This document shows positions 35,615 through 42,851 of a DNA stretch of 64,000 bases, piece by piece. Each line of letters begins with the position of its first letter. Within the stretch, counting starts at the first letter, position 1. The notes below the pieces were generated by a model. That model did not search any database. It saw nothing but the letters and a program-made list of their open reading frames with translations, and was not told where the DNA came from. A program made the translations under genes and the position numbers. The stretch lies in contig NZ_CP113948.1 in NCBI RefSeq assembly GCF_026810365.1, positions 2,257,001-2,321,000 on the forward strand. The letters run 5' to 3'. The DNA comes from Flavobacterium praedii. Its GTDB lineage: Bacteria; Bacteroidota; Bacteroidia; Flavobacteriales; Flavobacteriaceae.

Positions 35615-36477
35615 TGAAAAAAAGCCAAAAAGCAGAAGGCAGAAAGCAGAAGGCAGAAAGCACAAATCATTTAACAATATCGGGGTGGAAATTATTTCTT
35701 TTTGCTTTTGCATTCTTAAATAGTGGTTTTTTGTTTGCTCAATTTACAATTCCAGAGAAACCTAGTTTTCAAACATCGGTTTATGATTATGCCAATGTTT
35801 TGAGTCCAGAAGAAAAAGCGCAACTCGAAGAAAAGTTAATTAAATATTCTGATTCTACTACAACTCAAATTGTAGTCATTACTATTGAAAGTCTGAAAAA
35901 CGAAGATGTTAGTCTATTAGCTACTAAATGGGGGCAAACATGGGGTATTGGCGGAACAGCAAAAGATGACAATGGGGTTGTTATACTATTAGCCAAAGCA
36001 GAAAGAAAGATAGCTATTAATCCTGGCTATGGTCTCGAAGATCGATTGACAGCAGGAATTGGTGGTGAAATAATTAGAAACATCATCATTCCCGAGTTTA
36101 AAGCGGGTAGTTACTACAAAGGTCTTGACAAAGGAACGGATGCTATATTTGATGTTTTCAAAGGCAAATACAAAGGTGAACGCAAACAAACTAAAGAAAA
36201 AAGCTTTCCAATTTTTCCAATCATTGTCATTATAGTAATCATTTTATTTTTATTTTCAAGGAATAAAGGAGGTGGCAGTGGGAATTCAGGAAACCGTGGA
36301 GGAGGAATTGGCCCTAGCCTACTCGATGTCATTATCCTAAGCAGTCTTGGAAGAGGCGGCGGAGGTGGTTTTGGAGGCTCTTCAGGCGGTGGCTTTGGAG
36401 GCGGTGGCGGAGGTGGCTTCGGCGGAGGTTTTGGCGGTGGCGGATTCTCTGGCGGAGGCTCAAGCGGTGGCTGGTAG
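35614..36477 (+). CDS. TPM domain protein with Gly-rich tail, membrane-bound
   Basis: 287 residues from the ATG at 35614, overlapping the upstream TAA by one base; a longer frame from 35563 lies inside the upstream gene and is not used. Order: unusual basic N-terminus (residues 2-15, encoded by a 14-bp tandem repeat), signal-like hydrophobic segment (LFLFAFAFLNSGFLFAQ), TPM domain (about 55-180: YDYANVLSPEEKAQLEEKL, TQIVVITIESL, GVVILLAKAERKIAINPGYG), a transmembrane helix (FPIIVIIVIILFLF, ~207-220) and a C-terminal Gly/Ser-rich tail of ~55 residues. Probably displays the TPM domain in the periplasm with the glycine tail cytoplasmic. A terminator follows. Confidence 0.88.
   Translation: MKKSQKAEGRKQKAESTNHLTISGWKLFLFAFAFLNSGFLFAQFTIPEKPSFQTSVYDYANVLSPEEKAQLEEKLIKYSDSTTTQIVVITIESLKNEDVSLLATKWGQTWGIGGTAKDDNGVVILLAKAERKIAINPGYGLEDRLTAGIGGEIIRNIIIPEFKAGSYYKGLDKGTDAIFDVFKGKYKGERKQTKEKSFPIFPIIVIIVIILFLFSRNKGGGSGNSGNRGGGIGPSLLDVIILSSLGRGGGGGFGGSSGGGFGGGGGGGFGGGFGGGGFSGGGSSGGW
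35624..35662 (+). repeat. 14-bp tandem repeat within the TPM gene start
   Basis: AGCAGAAGGCAGAA occurs twice in a row (35631-35644, 35645-35658) plus a partial copy. It encodes the KAEGRKQKAES stretch ahead of the signal segment. A related 14-bp unit is repeated at 54334-54370. Confidence 0.65.
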
Positions 36478-36493
36478 AAAAATCAAATAAACA

Positions 36494-36522
36494 AAAGAGA
36501 GTTCAACATGGACTCTCTTTTG
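36494..36522 (+). terminator. Terminator of the LemA-TPM operon
   Basis: AAAAGAGAGT / ACTCTCTTTT stem (10 bp, 9-nt loop) followed by TGTGTTTT, 17 bp after the TPM stop. Confidence 0.7.
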
Positions 36523-36555
36523 TGTTTTAAAAAAGACAATATTTATTTTGAAAAC

Positions 36556-36652
36556 GGATGCCCTAGCCCAGACAGTAGCGGCATCCTTTCTTGTCCCGAT
36601 TTTTCCTCGGGACAAGAAAGATACAGCGGATGGCTGGATAAAGCTCCTTATT
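36556..36652 (+). repeat. Intergenic repeat GGATGCCCTAGCCC...GGATGGCTGGATAAAGC
   Basis: About 97 bp. Outer parts GGATGCCCTAGCCC and GCGGATGGCTGGATAAAGC flank a hairpin, TTTCTTGTCCCGA / TCGGGACAAGAAA. I recall similar dispersed elements in Flavobacterium genomes but know of no name or function. Together with the terminator and the Rrf2 promoter it accounts for most of the 326-bp gap 36478-36803. Confidence 0.55.
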
Positions 36653-36736
36653 AAAAAAAATATAACTTTTCTAATCTATGACCGTAATCAGATTGGATTC
36701 CTAAAAAATTATATTTTAAAAATTTAAAAAAAAAGC

Positions 36737-36760
36737 TATATTTGATTCTTTAAAAAGAAT
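36737..36760 (+). promoter_or_regulatory. Candidate promoter and autoregulatory palindrome of the Rrf2 gene
   Basis: TATATTTG (36737-36744) fits the -7 consensus TAnnTTTG. Directly after it lies ATTCTTTAAAAAGAAT (36745-36760), a perfect 7-bp inverted repeat with a 2-nt centre. Its position over the expected transcription start fits a repressor site. The gene starts 43 nt further on. Confidence 0.45.
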
Positions 36761-36803
36761 ATACTTATTTTTTATATTCGTTATAACAAATTATCACGAC
36801 AAT

Positions 36804-37217
36804 ATGCTTTCACATAAGACCAAATATGCCCTTAAAGCGCTTCTTTATTTAGCACAACAAGATGAAAATCACATTTCAAGAACCATTGAAATTGCGGAAG
36901 GCGCATCCATTCCAAAAAAGTTTTTGGAACAAATCCTTTTGGATTTAAAAAGAGGACATTTTGTAGGCAGCAAGCAAGGAAAATATGGCGGATATTATCT
37001 TTTAAAAGACAAAGAAACAATCACTTTGGCCGATATTCATCGATTATTTGATGGTGCAATAGCGTTACTTCCTTGTGCCTCCTTAAATTTCTACGAGCGT
37101 TGTTCCGATTGTGTAAGCGAGTCGGAATGCTCATTACGACACGGGTTAGTGGCTATTCGAGAAGAAACTTTGAAAGCCATGCAAGGCATAACAATTGCCT
37201 CATTGGTGAAAAAATAA
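36804..37217 (+). CDS. Rrf2 family transcriptional regulator with four cysteines
   Basis: 137 residues. Winged-helix DNA-binding domain (about 1-65): MLSHKTKYALKALLYLA, ASIPKKFLEQILLDLKR and GSKQGKYGGYYLLK (wing). The C-terminal half has Cys91, Cys100, Cys103 and Cys109 in PCASLNFYERCSDCVSESEC. Rrf2 proteins use cysteines here to bind an Fe-S cluster (IscR, NsrR) or lack them (CymR, the cysteine-metabolism repressor); this C-x8-C-x2-C-x5-C spacing is not that of IscR. It is immediately upstream of the leader peptide and TonB/ABC operon, which I take as its target. The signal could be sulfur or cysteine status, redox or iron-sulfur supply. Confidence 0.85.
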   Translation: MLSHKTKYALKALLYLAQQDENHISRTIEIAEGASIPKKFLEQILLDLKRGHFVGSKQGKYGGYYLLKDKETITLADIHRLFDGAIALLPCASLNFYERCSDCVSESECSLRHGLVAIREETLKAMQGITIASLVKK

Positions 37218-37233
37218 AAAAATATATTTTAAA

Positions 37234-37267
37234 CTATACTAATTTTATAGAATTAATTATATATTTG
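37234..37267 (+). promoter_or_regulatory. Candidate operator and promoter of the leader-TonB-ABC unit
   Basis: CTATACTAATTTTATAG (37234-37250) is a palindrome CTATA-N7-TATAG. Nine bases later comes TATATTTG (37260-37267), a -7 box. The palindrome covers the -33 region, and a matching CTATA-N5-TATAG precedes the DUF2490 gene at the same distance from its -7 box. Likely the binding site of the adjacent Rrf2 protein. Confidence 0.5.
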
Positions 37268-37307
37268 CGCCGAATTAACGTATGATTAACAATCAAAATT
37301 AAGAAAA

Positions 37308-37400
37308 ATGCAAACGAATCACACTCAAAAAAAGAGAGTCAGGAAAACAATTATTTTAAGTTTAGAAAAAAACATCAGTCCAATGATGTGTATGTGCTAG
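37308..37400 (+). CDS. Putative Met/Cys-rich leader peptide
   Basis: A 30-codon ORF, ATG to TAG, in the 240-bp region between the Rrf2 and TonB receptor genes and 56 nt before the receptor ATG. The N-terminal part is basic (QTNHTQKKRVRKT), the middle mildly hydrophobic, and the last five codons are Met-Met-Cys-Met-Cys followed by stop. It begins 40 nt after the candidate -7 box, so it should be the first ORF on the mRNA. Terminal runs of the regulated amino acid are the hallmark of attenuator peptides, and Cys-tract leader ORFs controlling sulfur genes are known in mycobacteria. A 5-bp stem (ATGAT/ATCAT) spans the Met/Cys codons and stop; no classical terminator is visible. Could also be a chance ORF. 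Confidence 0.5.
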   Translation: MQTNHTQKKRVRKTIILSLEKNISPMMCMC

Positions 37401-37456
37401 TATCATAAAAAAAAATTGATTTTAAATTCTACTAATTACATATAATATACCCAATA

Positions 37457-40012
37457 ATGAGAACTATCTATACCAAAATAATTTTAAGTCTAATACTACT
37501 ATTCATTTTTTCAACTTCATTTGCACAAAACATCGTAAAAGGAGTACTAACAGATAACCAAAAAAATCCTTTAGAGGCAGTAAATATTGTTATAAAAGGA
37601 ACTACATACAACACAACTTCTGATTCAAGTGGAAAGTTCACAATTGATACACCACAAAAACCACCTTTTTCTATCCTTATACAATATGTGGGTTACAAAA
37701 CAAGAGAAATCAAAATCGGTTTAATTTCAGACAATCCCTTAGAATTAACACTAAATACAGAAGATGAAAATGTTTTATCTGAAGTAGTTGTTTCTTCAAG
37801 ACGCCGAATAGAAAAAGCACAAGAAGTACCAATTGCCGTTTCCGTTGTAACTGGAAAACAAGCAGAACAAGCTGGGGCATTCAACGTTAATCGAATAAAA
37901 GAATTAGTTCCTTCGGTTCAATTATACTCATCCAATCCAAGAAATACAGGAATAAACATTCGTAGTCTTGGTTCTCCTTTCGGATTAACCAATGATGGTA
38001 TTGACCCTGGTGTTGGTTTCTATGTTGACGGTGTTTATTATGCTCGCCCAGCGGCAACAACTTTAGATTTTATTGATGTTGAACGAATTGAAGTTTTACG
38101 TGGACCTCAAGGATCCTTATTTGGCAAAAACACAACTTCTGGAGCTTTTAACATAACTTCTCGTAAACCAAGTTTTACTTCAGGAGCTGACTTTGAATTG
38201 AGCTACGGAAACTATGCTTACTTACAAGCCAAGGCATCAGTAACTGGGGCTTTGAGTAAAAAAATTGCAGGTCGTATCTCCTTTTCAGGTACACAACGTG
38301 ATGGTATAATCGATAATATTAGAACAGGAAAACCTACCAATACACTAAACAATCAAGCTATTAGAGGGCAATTGCTATTTACTCCGTCTGAAAATACCAA
38401 CATTATATTGGCAGGTGATATTACAACACAACATAATGACGGATACGCTCAGGTTGTTGCTGGTGTTGCACCAACGCAAAGAGCTGCTTACCGCCAATTT
38501 AATGCTATTATTGCCGATTTGAATTACCAACTTCCAAGTTTGAATGCCTTTGACCGCAAGATTGACCACGATACGCCTTGGCGTTCCAACCAAGATTTAG
38601 GTGGAGCATCCCTTACTATCGATACAAACATTGGAGGAGGTACTCTTACCTCAACAACTGCTTGGCGTTTTTGGACTTGGGATCCATCCAATGACAGAGA
38701 TTTTACAGGATTACAAGTACTGGCAAAATCACAAAACCCTTCCAGACAGACACAAATAACTCAAGAGGTTCGTTATGCAGGTCAAATTACCTCTAAAATA
38801 AGCGGTGTTGCTGGAGTGTTTTTTATTGATCAAACATCAAAAACAAATGGCACAGAAGAATCTGGAAATGCTCAATGGAGATTTTCGCAAAGTAGTACAA
38901 GCGCATTATGGAAAACTCCAGGACTTTTTGAAGGATATGGAATACGAACAAATTCAAAAATACATTCGACCAGTGCGGCAGTATTTGGACAATTGGACTG
39001 GGCTGTAACAGAACGTTTGCACGTGTTACCAGGTTTACGATACAATTACGATAAGAAAGCAGCTGATTACGACCGAAAAACTTATGGAGGTCTACAAACA
39101 ACCGATCCTGCATTGATTAAAATACAACAATCTGTATACACGGACCAAGCCTTTACTTCGGATACAGACAAAACTGATTTTTCTGGAAATATAACAGTCT
39201 CTTATAAAGTTTCTGACAAAATTAACGGTTATGCAACTTATGCTAAAAGTTACAAACCAGTTGGTGTGAATGTAGCAGGGCTTCCTAGTCTTGCAGGAAA
39301 ACCAATTCTGGAACTTGCCGTAATTAAACCAGAAGATGTGAACCACTATGAATTTGGGGTAAAAACATCACCATTAAGAAACTCAATACTTAACTTAACT
39401 TACTTTAATACTGAAATTAAAGATTTTCAAACGAATGTTCAAGCTGCTGAATTGGGTGTGAATCGTGGATATCTTGCCAATGCAGATAAAGTAAGAGTTC
39501 AAGGTGTTGAACTAGATGCTAGTTTTGTACTTAATAAACATTTTGCTTTCAACGCGGCAGCAACTTATACTGACGGTAAGTATGTTAAATTTACAAATGC
39601 TCCGCTTCCTCTAGAAGAAACAGGAGCTGCAGTTTCCTTCAAAGACGTTTCAGGAACTGATTTGCCAGGTGTTTCAAAATGGGCAGGAAGTTTAGGTGGA
39701 GAATATAGTAAAGACGCAAAATTCTTCTCTAACACGGGAAAATTATTCGTAGCCTTAGACGGATATGCTCGCTCTGAATTTTCTTCAAGTCCTTCAGCAT
39801 CTAAGTATTTAATAGTTGATGGTTATGCTATTTTCAATGGCCGACTAGGTTTCCGTGCATCAGAGGGTTTATCTATTCACATTTGGGGACGTAACCTTTT
39901 GAATAAAGATTATTACGAACAATTATTGCCTGCAGGTGGAAATACAGGACAATATGCTGGTGTATTAGGCGATCAAAGAACGTACGGTATAACTTTTAAA
40001 TATGCTTTATAA
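37457..40012 (+). CDS. TonB-dependent receptor of the sulfur-linked cluster
   Basis: 851 residues. Signal peptide to about residue 24 (FSTSFAQ), carboxypeptidase-regulatory-like domain (25-105: VKGVLTDNQKNPLEAVNIVI), a TonB box region (SEVVVSSRRR), plug (about 115-235) and barrel ending YGITFKYAL. The plug reads PGVGFYVDGVYYARP, VERIEVLRGPQGSLFGKNTT and SGAFNITSRKP, a pattern more usual in proteobacterial single-component receptors than in SusC. Not paired with a SusD gene, so not a glycan system. It heads the operon TonB-SBP-permease-permease-ATPase; some proteobacterial relatives of such receptors take up sulfate esters. Ligand unknown; I infer a sulfur-containing anion from the regulation. 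Confidence 0.88.
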   Translation: MRTIYTKIILSLILLFIFSTSFAQNIVKGVLTDNQKNPLEAVNIVIKGTTYNTTSDSSGKFTIDTPQKPPFSILIQYVGYKTREIKIGLISDNPLELTLNTEDENVLSEVVVSSRRRIEKAQEVPIAVSVVTGKQAEQAGAFNVNRIKELVPSVQLYSSNPRNTGINIRSLGSPFGLTNDGIDPGVGFYVDGVYYARPAATTLDFIDVERIEVLRGPQGSLFGKNTTSGAFNITSRKPSFTSGADFELSYGNYAYLQAKASVTGALSKKIAGRISFSGTQRDGIIDNIRTGKPTNTLNNQAIRGQLLFTPSENTNIILAGDITTQHNDGYAQVVAGVAPTQRAAYRQFNAIIADLNYQLPSLNAFDRKIDHDTPWRSNQDLGGASLTIDTNIGGGTLTSTTAWRFWTWDPSNDRDFTGLQVLAKSQNPSRQTQITQEVRYAGQITSKISGVAGVFFIDQTSKTNGTEESGNAQWRFSQSSTSALWKTPGLFEGYGIRTNSKIHSTSAAVFGQLDWAVTERLHVLPGLRYNYDKKAADYDRKTYGGLQTTDPALIKIQQSVYTDQAFTSDTDKTDFSGNITVSYKVSDKINGYATYAKSYKPVGVNVAGLPSLAGKPILELAVIKPEDVNHYEFGVKTSPLRNSILNLTYFNTEIKDFQTNVQAAELGVNRGYLANADKVRVQGVELDASFVLNKHFAFNAAATYTDGKYVKFTNAPLPLEETGAAVSFKDVSGTDLPGVSKWAGSLGGEYSKDAKFFSNTGKLFVALDGYARSEFSSSPSASKYLIVDGYAIFNGRLGFRASEGLSIHIWGRNLLNKDYYEQLLPAGGNTGQYAGVLGDQRTYGITFKYAL

Positions 40013-40064
40013 TGATTTTAATTTTTGACAACTAAATAAAATCACATTTAAAATAAAACACAAA

Positions 40065-41012
40065 ATGAAAACACCCAAAAAAGTAATATTATCGATAATT
40101 GCATTAATAGCAATTAACATAATTCCAAATAAAGTTTCGGCACAAGATCTATCAGGAAACATCAGTATTTCAGGAGCATTTGCTTTGTATCCTATCACCG
40201 TAAAATGGGCTGAAGAATTCAAAAAAACACATCCAAATGTTAAAATTGACATTCAAGCAGGTGGTGCTGGAAAAGGAATAACCGATGTATTGTCCAAAGT
40301 TACTGATATCGGATTGGTATCTCGTCAATTGAATGCTGCTGAATACAAAAAAGGAGCTTTTGCGATTGCTGTTACTAAAGACGCTGTAATTCCAACTATA
40401 AGCGCAACAAGCCCATACAGAAAAGTATTATACCAAAGAGGAGTCAAAAAAGAAGCCTTTAATAACATATTTATTACGGGAAAATACAAAACTTGGAATG
40501 CTTTGGGTTTCAAAAGTACAGCTCCTATACATGTGTACACAAGATCGGATGCTGCAGGGGCTGCCGAAACTTGGGCTAGTTATTTTGGCAAAAAACAAGA
40601 AGACTTACAAGGAGTTGCTGTTTTTGGAGACCCGGGATTGGCACAAGCAGTTCAAAAGGATCCAACTGGATTAGGTTTTAATAATATCGTTTATATCTAT
40701 GATACTAAGACCAACAAACCAACCAATGGTATTGTTCCTGTTCCTATAGATCTTAACAATAATGGAAAATTAGATGCCGATGAAAATTTTTATGGAGATA
40801 TTGACCAATTGATTGCTGCTATTGTATCAGGTAAGTACCCTTCGCCACCAGCAAGAGATTTGTATTTTGTAACCACAGGCAAACCGAATAATGCTATCGT
40901 AAAAGCCTTTATAAAATACATTCTTACCGATGGTCAAAAATTTGTTACCGAAGCTGGTTACATTAAACTTTCCAAAGAAAAACTAAAAAAAGAAATAGAG
41001 AAGGTAAAATAA
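40065..41012 (+). CDS. PstS-like substrate-binding protein with altered anion site
   Basis: 315 residues, signal peptide ending near residue 27 (NKVSAQ), PBP-like-2 fold as in phosphate-binding PstS. Aligning by eye with E. coli PstS, GAGATFP becomes GAFALYP (Thr10 to Leu, Phe11 to Tyr), Ser38 becomes Ala, and the key RADGSGT loop becomes RSDAAGA (residues 160-166): Arg and Asp kept, Ser and Thr both lost. Phosphate binding is therefore doubtful. Residues 229-240 (DLNNNGKLDADE) form a textbook EF-hand calcium loop. Periplasmic, feeding the PstC/A/B-like transporter downstream; a hairpin separates it from pstC, a common way to make more binding protein than permease. Likely to be annotated automatically as phosphate-binding. 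Confidence 0.8.
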   Translation: MKTPKKVILSIIALIAINIIPNKVSAQDLSGNISISGAFALYPITVKWAEEFKKTHPNVKIDIQAGGAGKGITDVLSKVTDIGLVSRQLNAAEYKKGAFAIAVTKDAVIPTISATSPYRKVLYQRGVKKEAFNNIFITGKYKTWNALGFKSTAPIHVYTRSDAAGAAETWASYFGKKQEDLQGVAVFGDPGLAQAVQKDPTGLGFNNIVYIYDTKTNKPTNGIVPVPIDLNNNGKLDADENFYGDIDQLIAAIVSGKYPSPPARDLYFVTTGKPNNAIVKAFIKYILTDGQKFVTEAGYIKLSKEKLKKEIEKVK

Positions 41013-41032
41013 TATTCTTCTAAATAAAACAT

Positions 41033-41092
41033 CCACCCTAGGACAAATACTGAAAACCATGAGGGGTTTTAAAACAGTTTTTGCTAGGGTGG
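41033..41092 (+). promoter_or_regulatory. Long mRNA hairpin between binding protein and permease genes
   Basis: CCACCCTAG and CTAGGGTGG form a perfect 9-bp outer stem; inside, CTGAAAACC and GGTTTTAAAACAG pair again. No T-run follows, so it is not a classical terminator. It probably stabilises or processes the upstream mRNA, giving differential expression within the operon. Confidence 0.5.
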
Positions 41093-41106
41093 TTTACTAC
41101 AATTAA

Positions 41107-42000
41107 ATGAAAAATATAAGACTACTCAAAGACCGTTTCATTGATAAAACATTCTTAACTCTTACACTCTTGTCTATCTCGACGGTAGTACTTATTGCGT
41201 TAGGATTGTTCTACAAATCAATACCTATTTTAAACAGTACATCCCTTTATAATTTATTATTCTCCTCCGAATGGAAACCTTTCAAAGAAGCCTTCGGATT
41301 TTATCCTTTTATAGTTGGTACACTTTGGGTGACTGCAATTGCTATTATTATTGCTTTACCATTATCAATGCTAACTGCTATTTATCTTTCGGAATATGCT
41401 CACATCCGCGTTCGAAGATTGGTTCTGCCTTTAATCGAATTATTATCCGGAATTCCGCCTGTACTTTATGGGGTTTGGGGTGTCTTGGTAATTGTTCCTT
41501 TGATTCAAGACCATATAGCACCCCATTTTGTGGAATTCACCACAGGTTATTCGGTGCTGGCAGGTGGAATTGTTTTGGCAATTATGATTTTCCCTCTCAT
41601 CATTAGCATTGTGATTGAAGTGTTTGATAATGTGCCACAGGATTTACGAAACGCCTCTTTGTCATTGGGTGCTACGCAATGGCAAACCACCAAAAAAGTA
41701 GTTCTTCGAAAATCATTTGACGGAATTGTAGCAGCTGTGGTGCTCGCCATTTCCAGAGCTTTTGGAGAAACTATAGCCGTTTTGATGGTCTGTGGGAATT
41801 TGGCACAAGTTCCACATAGTTTATTCGATTCAGCGTATCCACTACCAGCGCTTATCGCTAATAATTATGGTGAAATGATGTCTATTCCTATGTATGATTC
41901 GGCATTGATGTTTGCAGCTTTGCTCCTATTTGTCATCATCTTTTTATTCAATGCGCTGTCTCGAATTATTTTATACAGAATCGAAAAAAGAAATAACTAA
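41107..42000 (+). CDS. pstC: PstC-like ABC transporter permease
   Basis: 297 residues with about six membrane segments (roughly 18-40, 68-95, 105-130, 135-165, 205-230, 260-285). The EAA loop that contacts the ATPase is SLSLGATQWQTTKKVVLRKS, and GIPPVLYGVWG and ISRAFGETIAVLMVCGN are typical PstC blocks. Inner membrane; pairs with the next gene 11 bp downstream. The symbol marks family membership; the substrate may not be phosphate. Confidence 0.85.
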   Translation: MKNIRLLKDRFIDKTFLTLTLLSISTVVLIALGLFYKSIPILNSTSLYNLLFSSEWKPFKEAFGFYPFIVGTLWVTAIAIIIALPLSMLTAIYLSEYAHIRVRRLVLPLIELLSGIPPVLYGVWGVLVIVPLIQDHIAPHFVEFTTGYSVLAGGIVLAIMIFPLIISIVIEVFDNVPQDLRNASLSLGATQWQTTKKVVLRKSFDGIVAAVVLAISRAFGETIAVLMVCGNLAQVPHSLFDSAYPLPALIANNYGEMMSIPMYDSALMFAALLLFVIIFLFNALSRIILYRIEKRNN

Positions 42001-42011
42001 CTGGTATCAAC

Positions 42012-42851
42012 ATGAGAAAAATAGAAGAAAATATATTCAAAGTTTTGATGATACTAAGTACTATCATCATCAGTAGCACCTTGTTTATGATATTGTATAC
42101 CATTTTTTCAAAAGGACTTGGTTCCTTAAGTTGGGAAATGGTTTCTAAAATTCCCGAAGGAGGTTTCTACATTGGTAAAGGCGGAGGTATTTTGAATGCG
42201 ATAGTAGGATCCATTTATATCACTTTGGGTTCAACCTTATTGGGACTTTTAATTAGTCTTCCAATTGTAATTTACATTAATGTGTATGCCAAAAGGAATG
42301 CCACTTTGGCAACGATTACCCGATTGAGTTACGACATCCTGTTTGGAATTCCTTCCATAGTATATGGCGCTTTCGGATTTGCAATTATGGTTTATATGGG
42401 ATTGAAAACCTCTTTATTGGCAGGAATCATTACGGTAACTTTGATGATAATTCCGATACTAGTTCGAGCCATAGACGAAGTAGTTCGAGTGGTGCCAGAA
42501 GATATGAGCAATGCCGTTTTTGCACTAGGAGGAACACGCTATGAATCGGCAAAAATTATACTTCGACAATCCATCCCCGGAATTATCACGGCGATATTAC
42601 TGTCTTTCGGAAGAGCGATTGGCGATGCAGCTTGTGTGCTTTTCACGGCTGGTTTTACAGATAGTATTCCTACTTCATTAGACCAACCCGCAGCGACATT
42701 ACCATTATCCATATTTTTCCAATTGAGTAGCCCTATTAAAGAAGTACAAAACCGAGCTTATGCAGCAGCTGTTATCCTAACCATTATTGTTTTAATCATC
42801 AGCATCGTAGCAAAAATAGCTAGCGAAAATCTTTCAAAAAATAAAATATGA
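42012..42851 (+). CDS. pstA: PstA-like ABC transporter permease
   Basis: 279 residues with six predicted membrane segments. YDILFGIPSIVYGAFGF, the EAA loop VFALGGTRYESAKIILRQS, and LLSFGRAIGDAACVLFTAGF are PstA-like; the canonical RAxGETAPL tail block is here RAIGDAACVL, another departure from phosphate PstA. Its stop codon overlaps the ATPase start (ATGA). Confidence 0.83.
   Translation: MRKIEENIFKVLMILSTIIISSTLFMILYTIFSKGLGSLSWEMVSKIPEGGFYIGKGGGILNAIVGSIYITLGSTLLGLLISLPIVIYINVYAKRNATLATITRLSYDILFGIPSIVYGAFGFAIMVYMGLKTSLLAGIITVTLMIIPILVRAIDEVVRVVPEDMSNAVFALGGTRYESAKIILRQSIPGIITAILLSFGRAIGDAACVLFTAGFTDSIPTSLDQPAATLPLSIFFQLSSPIKEVQNRAYAAAVILTIIVLIISIVAKIASENLSKNKI

Noticed and set aside
37381..37430. 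Intrinsic terminator/antiterminator after the leader peptide
   Set aside because: Only a 5-bp stem is visible and it is followed by an A-run, not a T-run on the coding strand.
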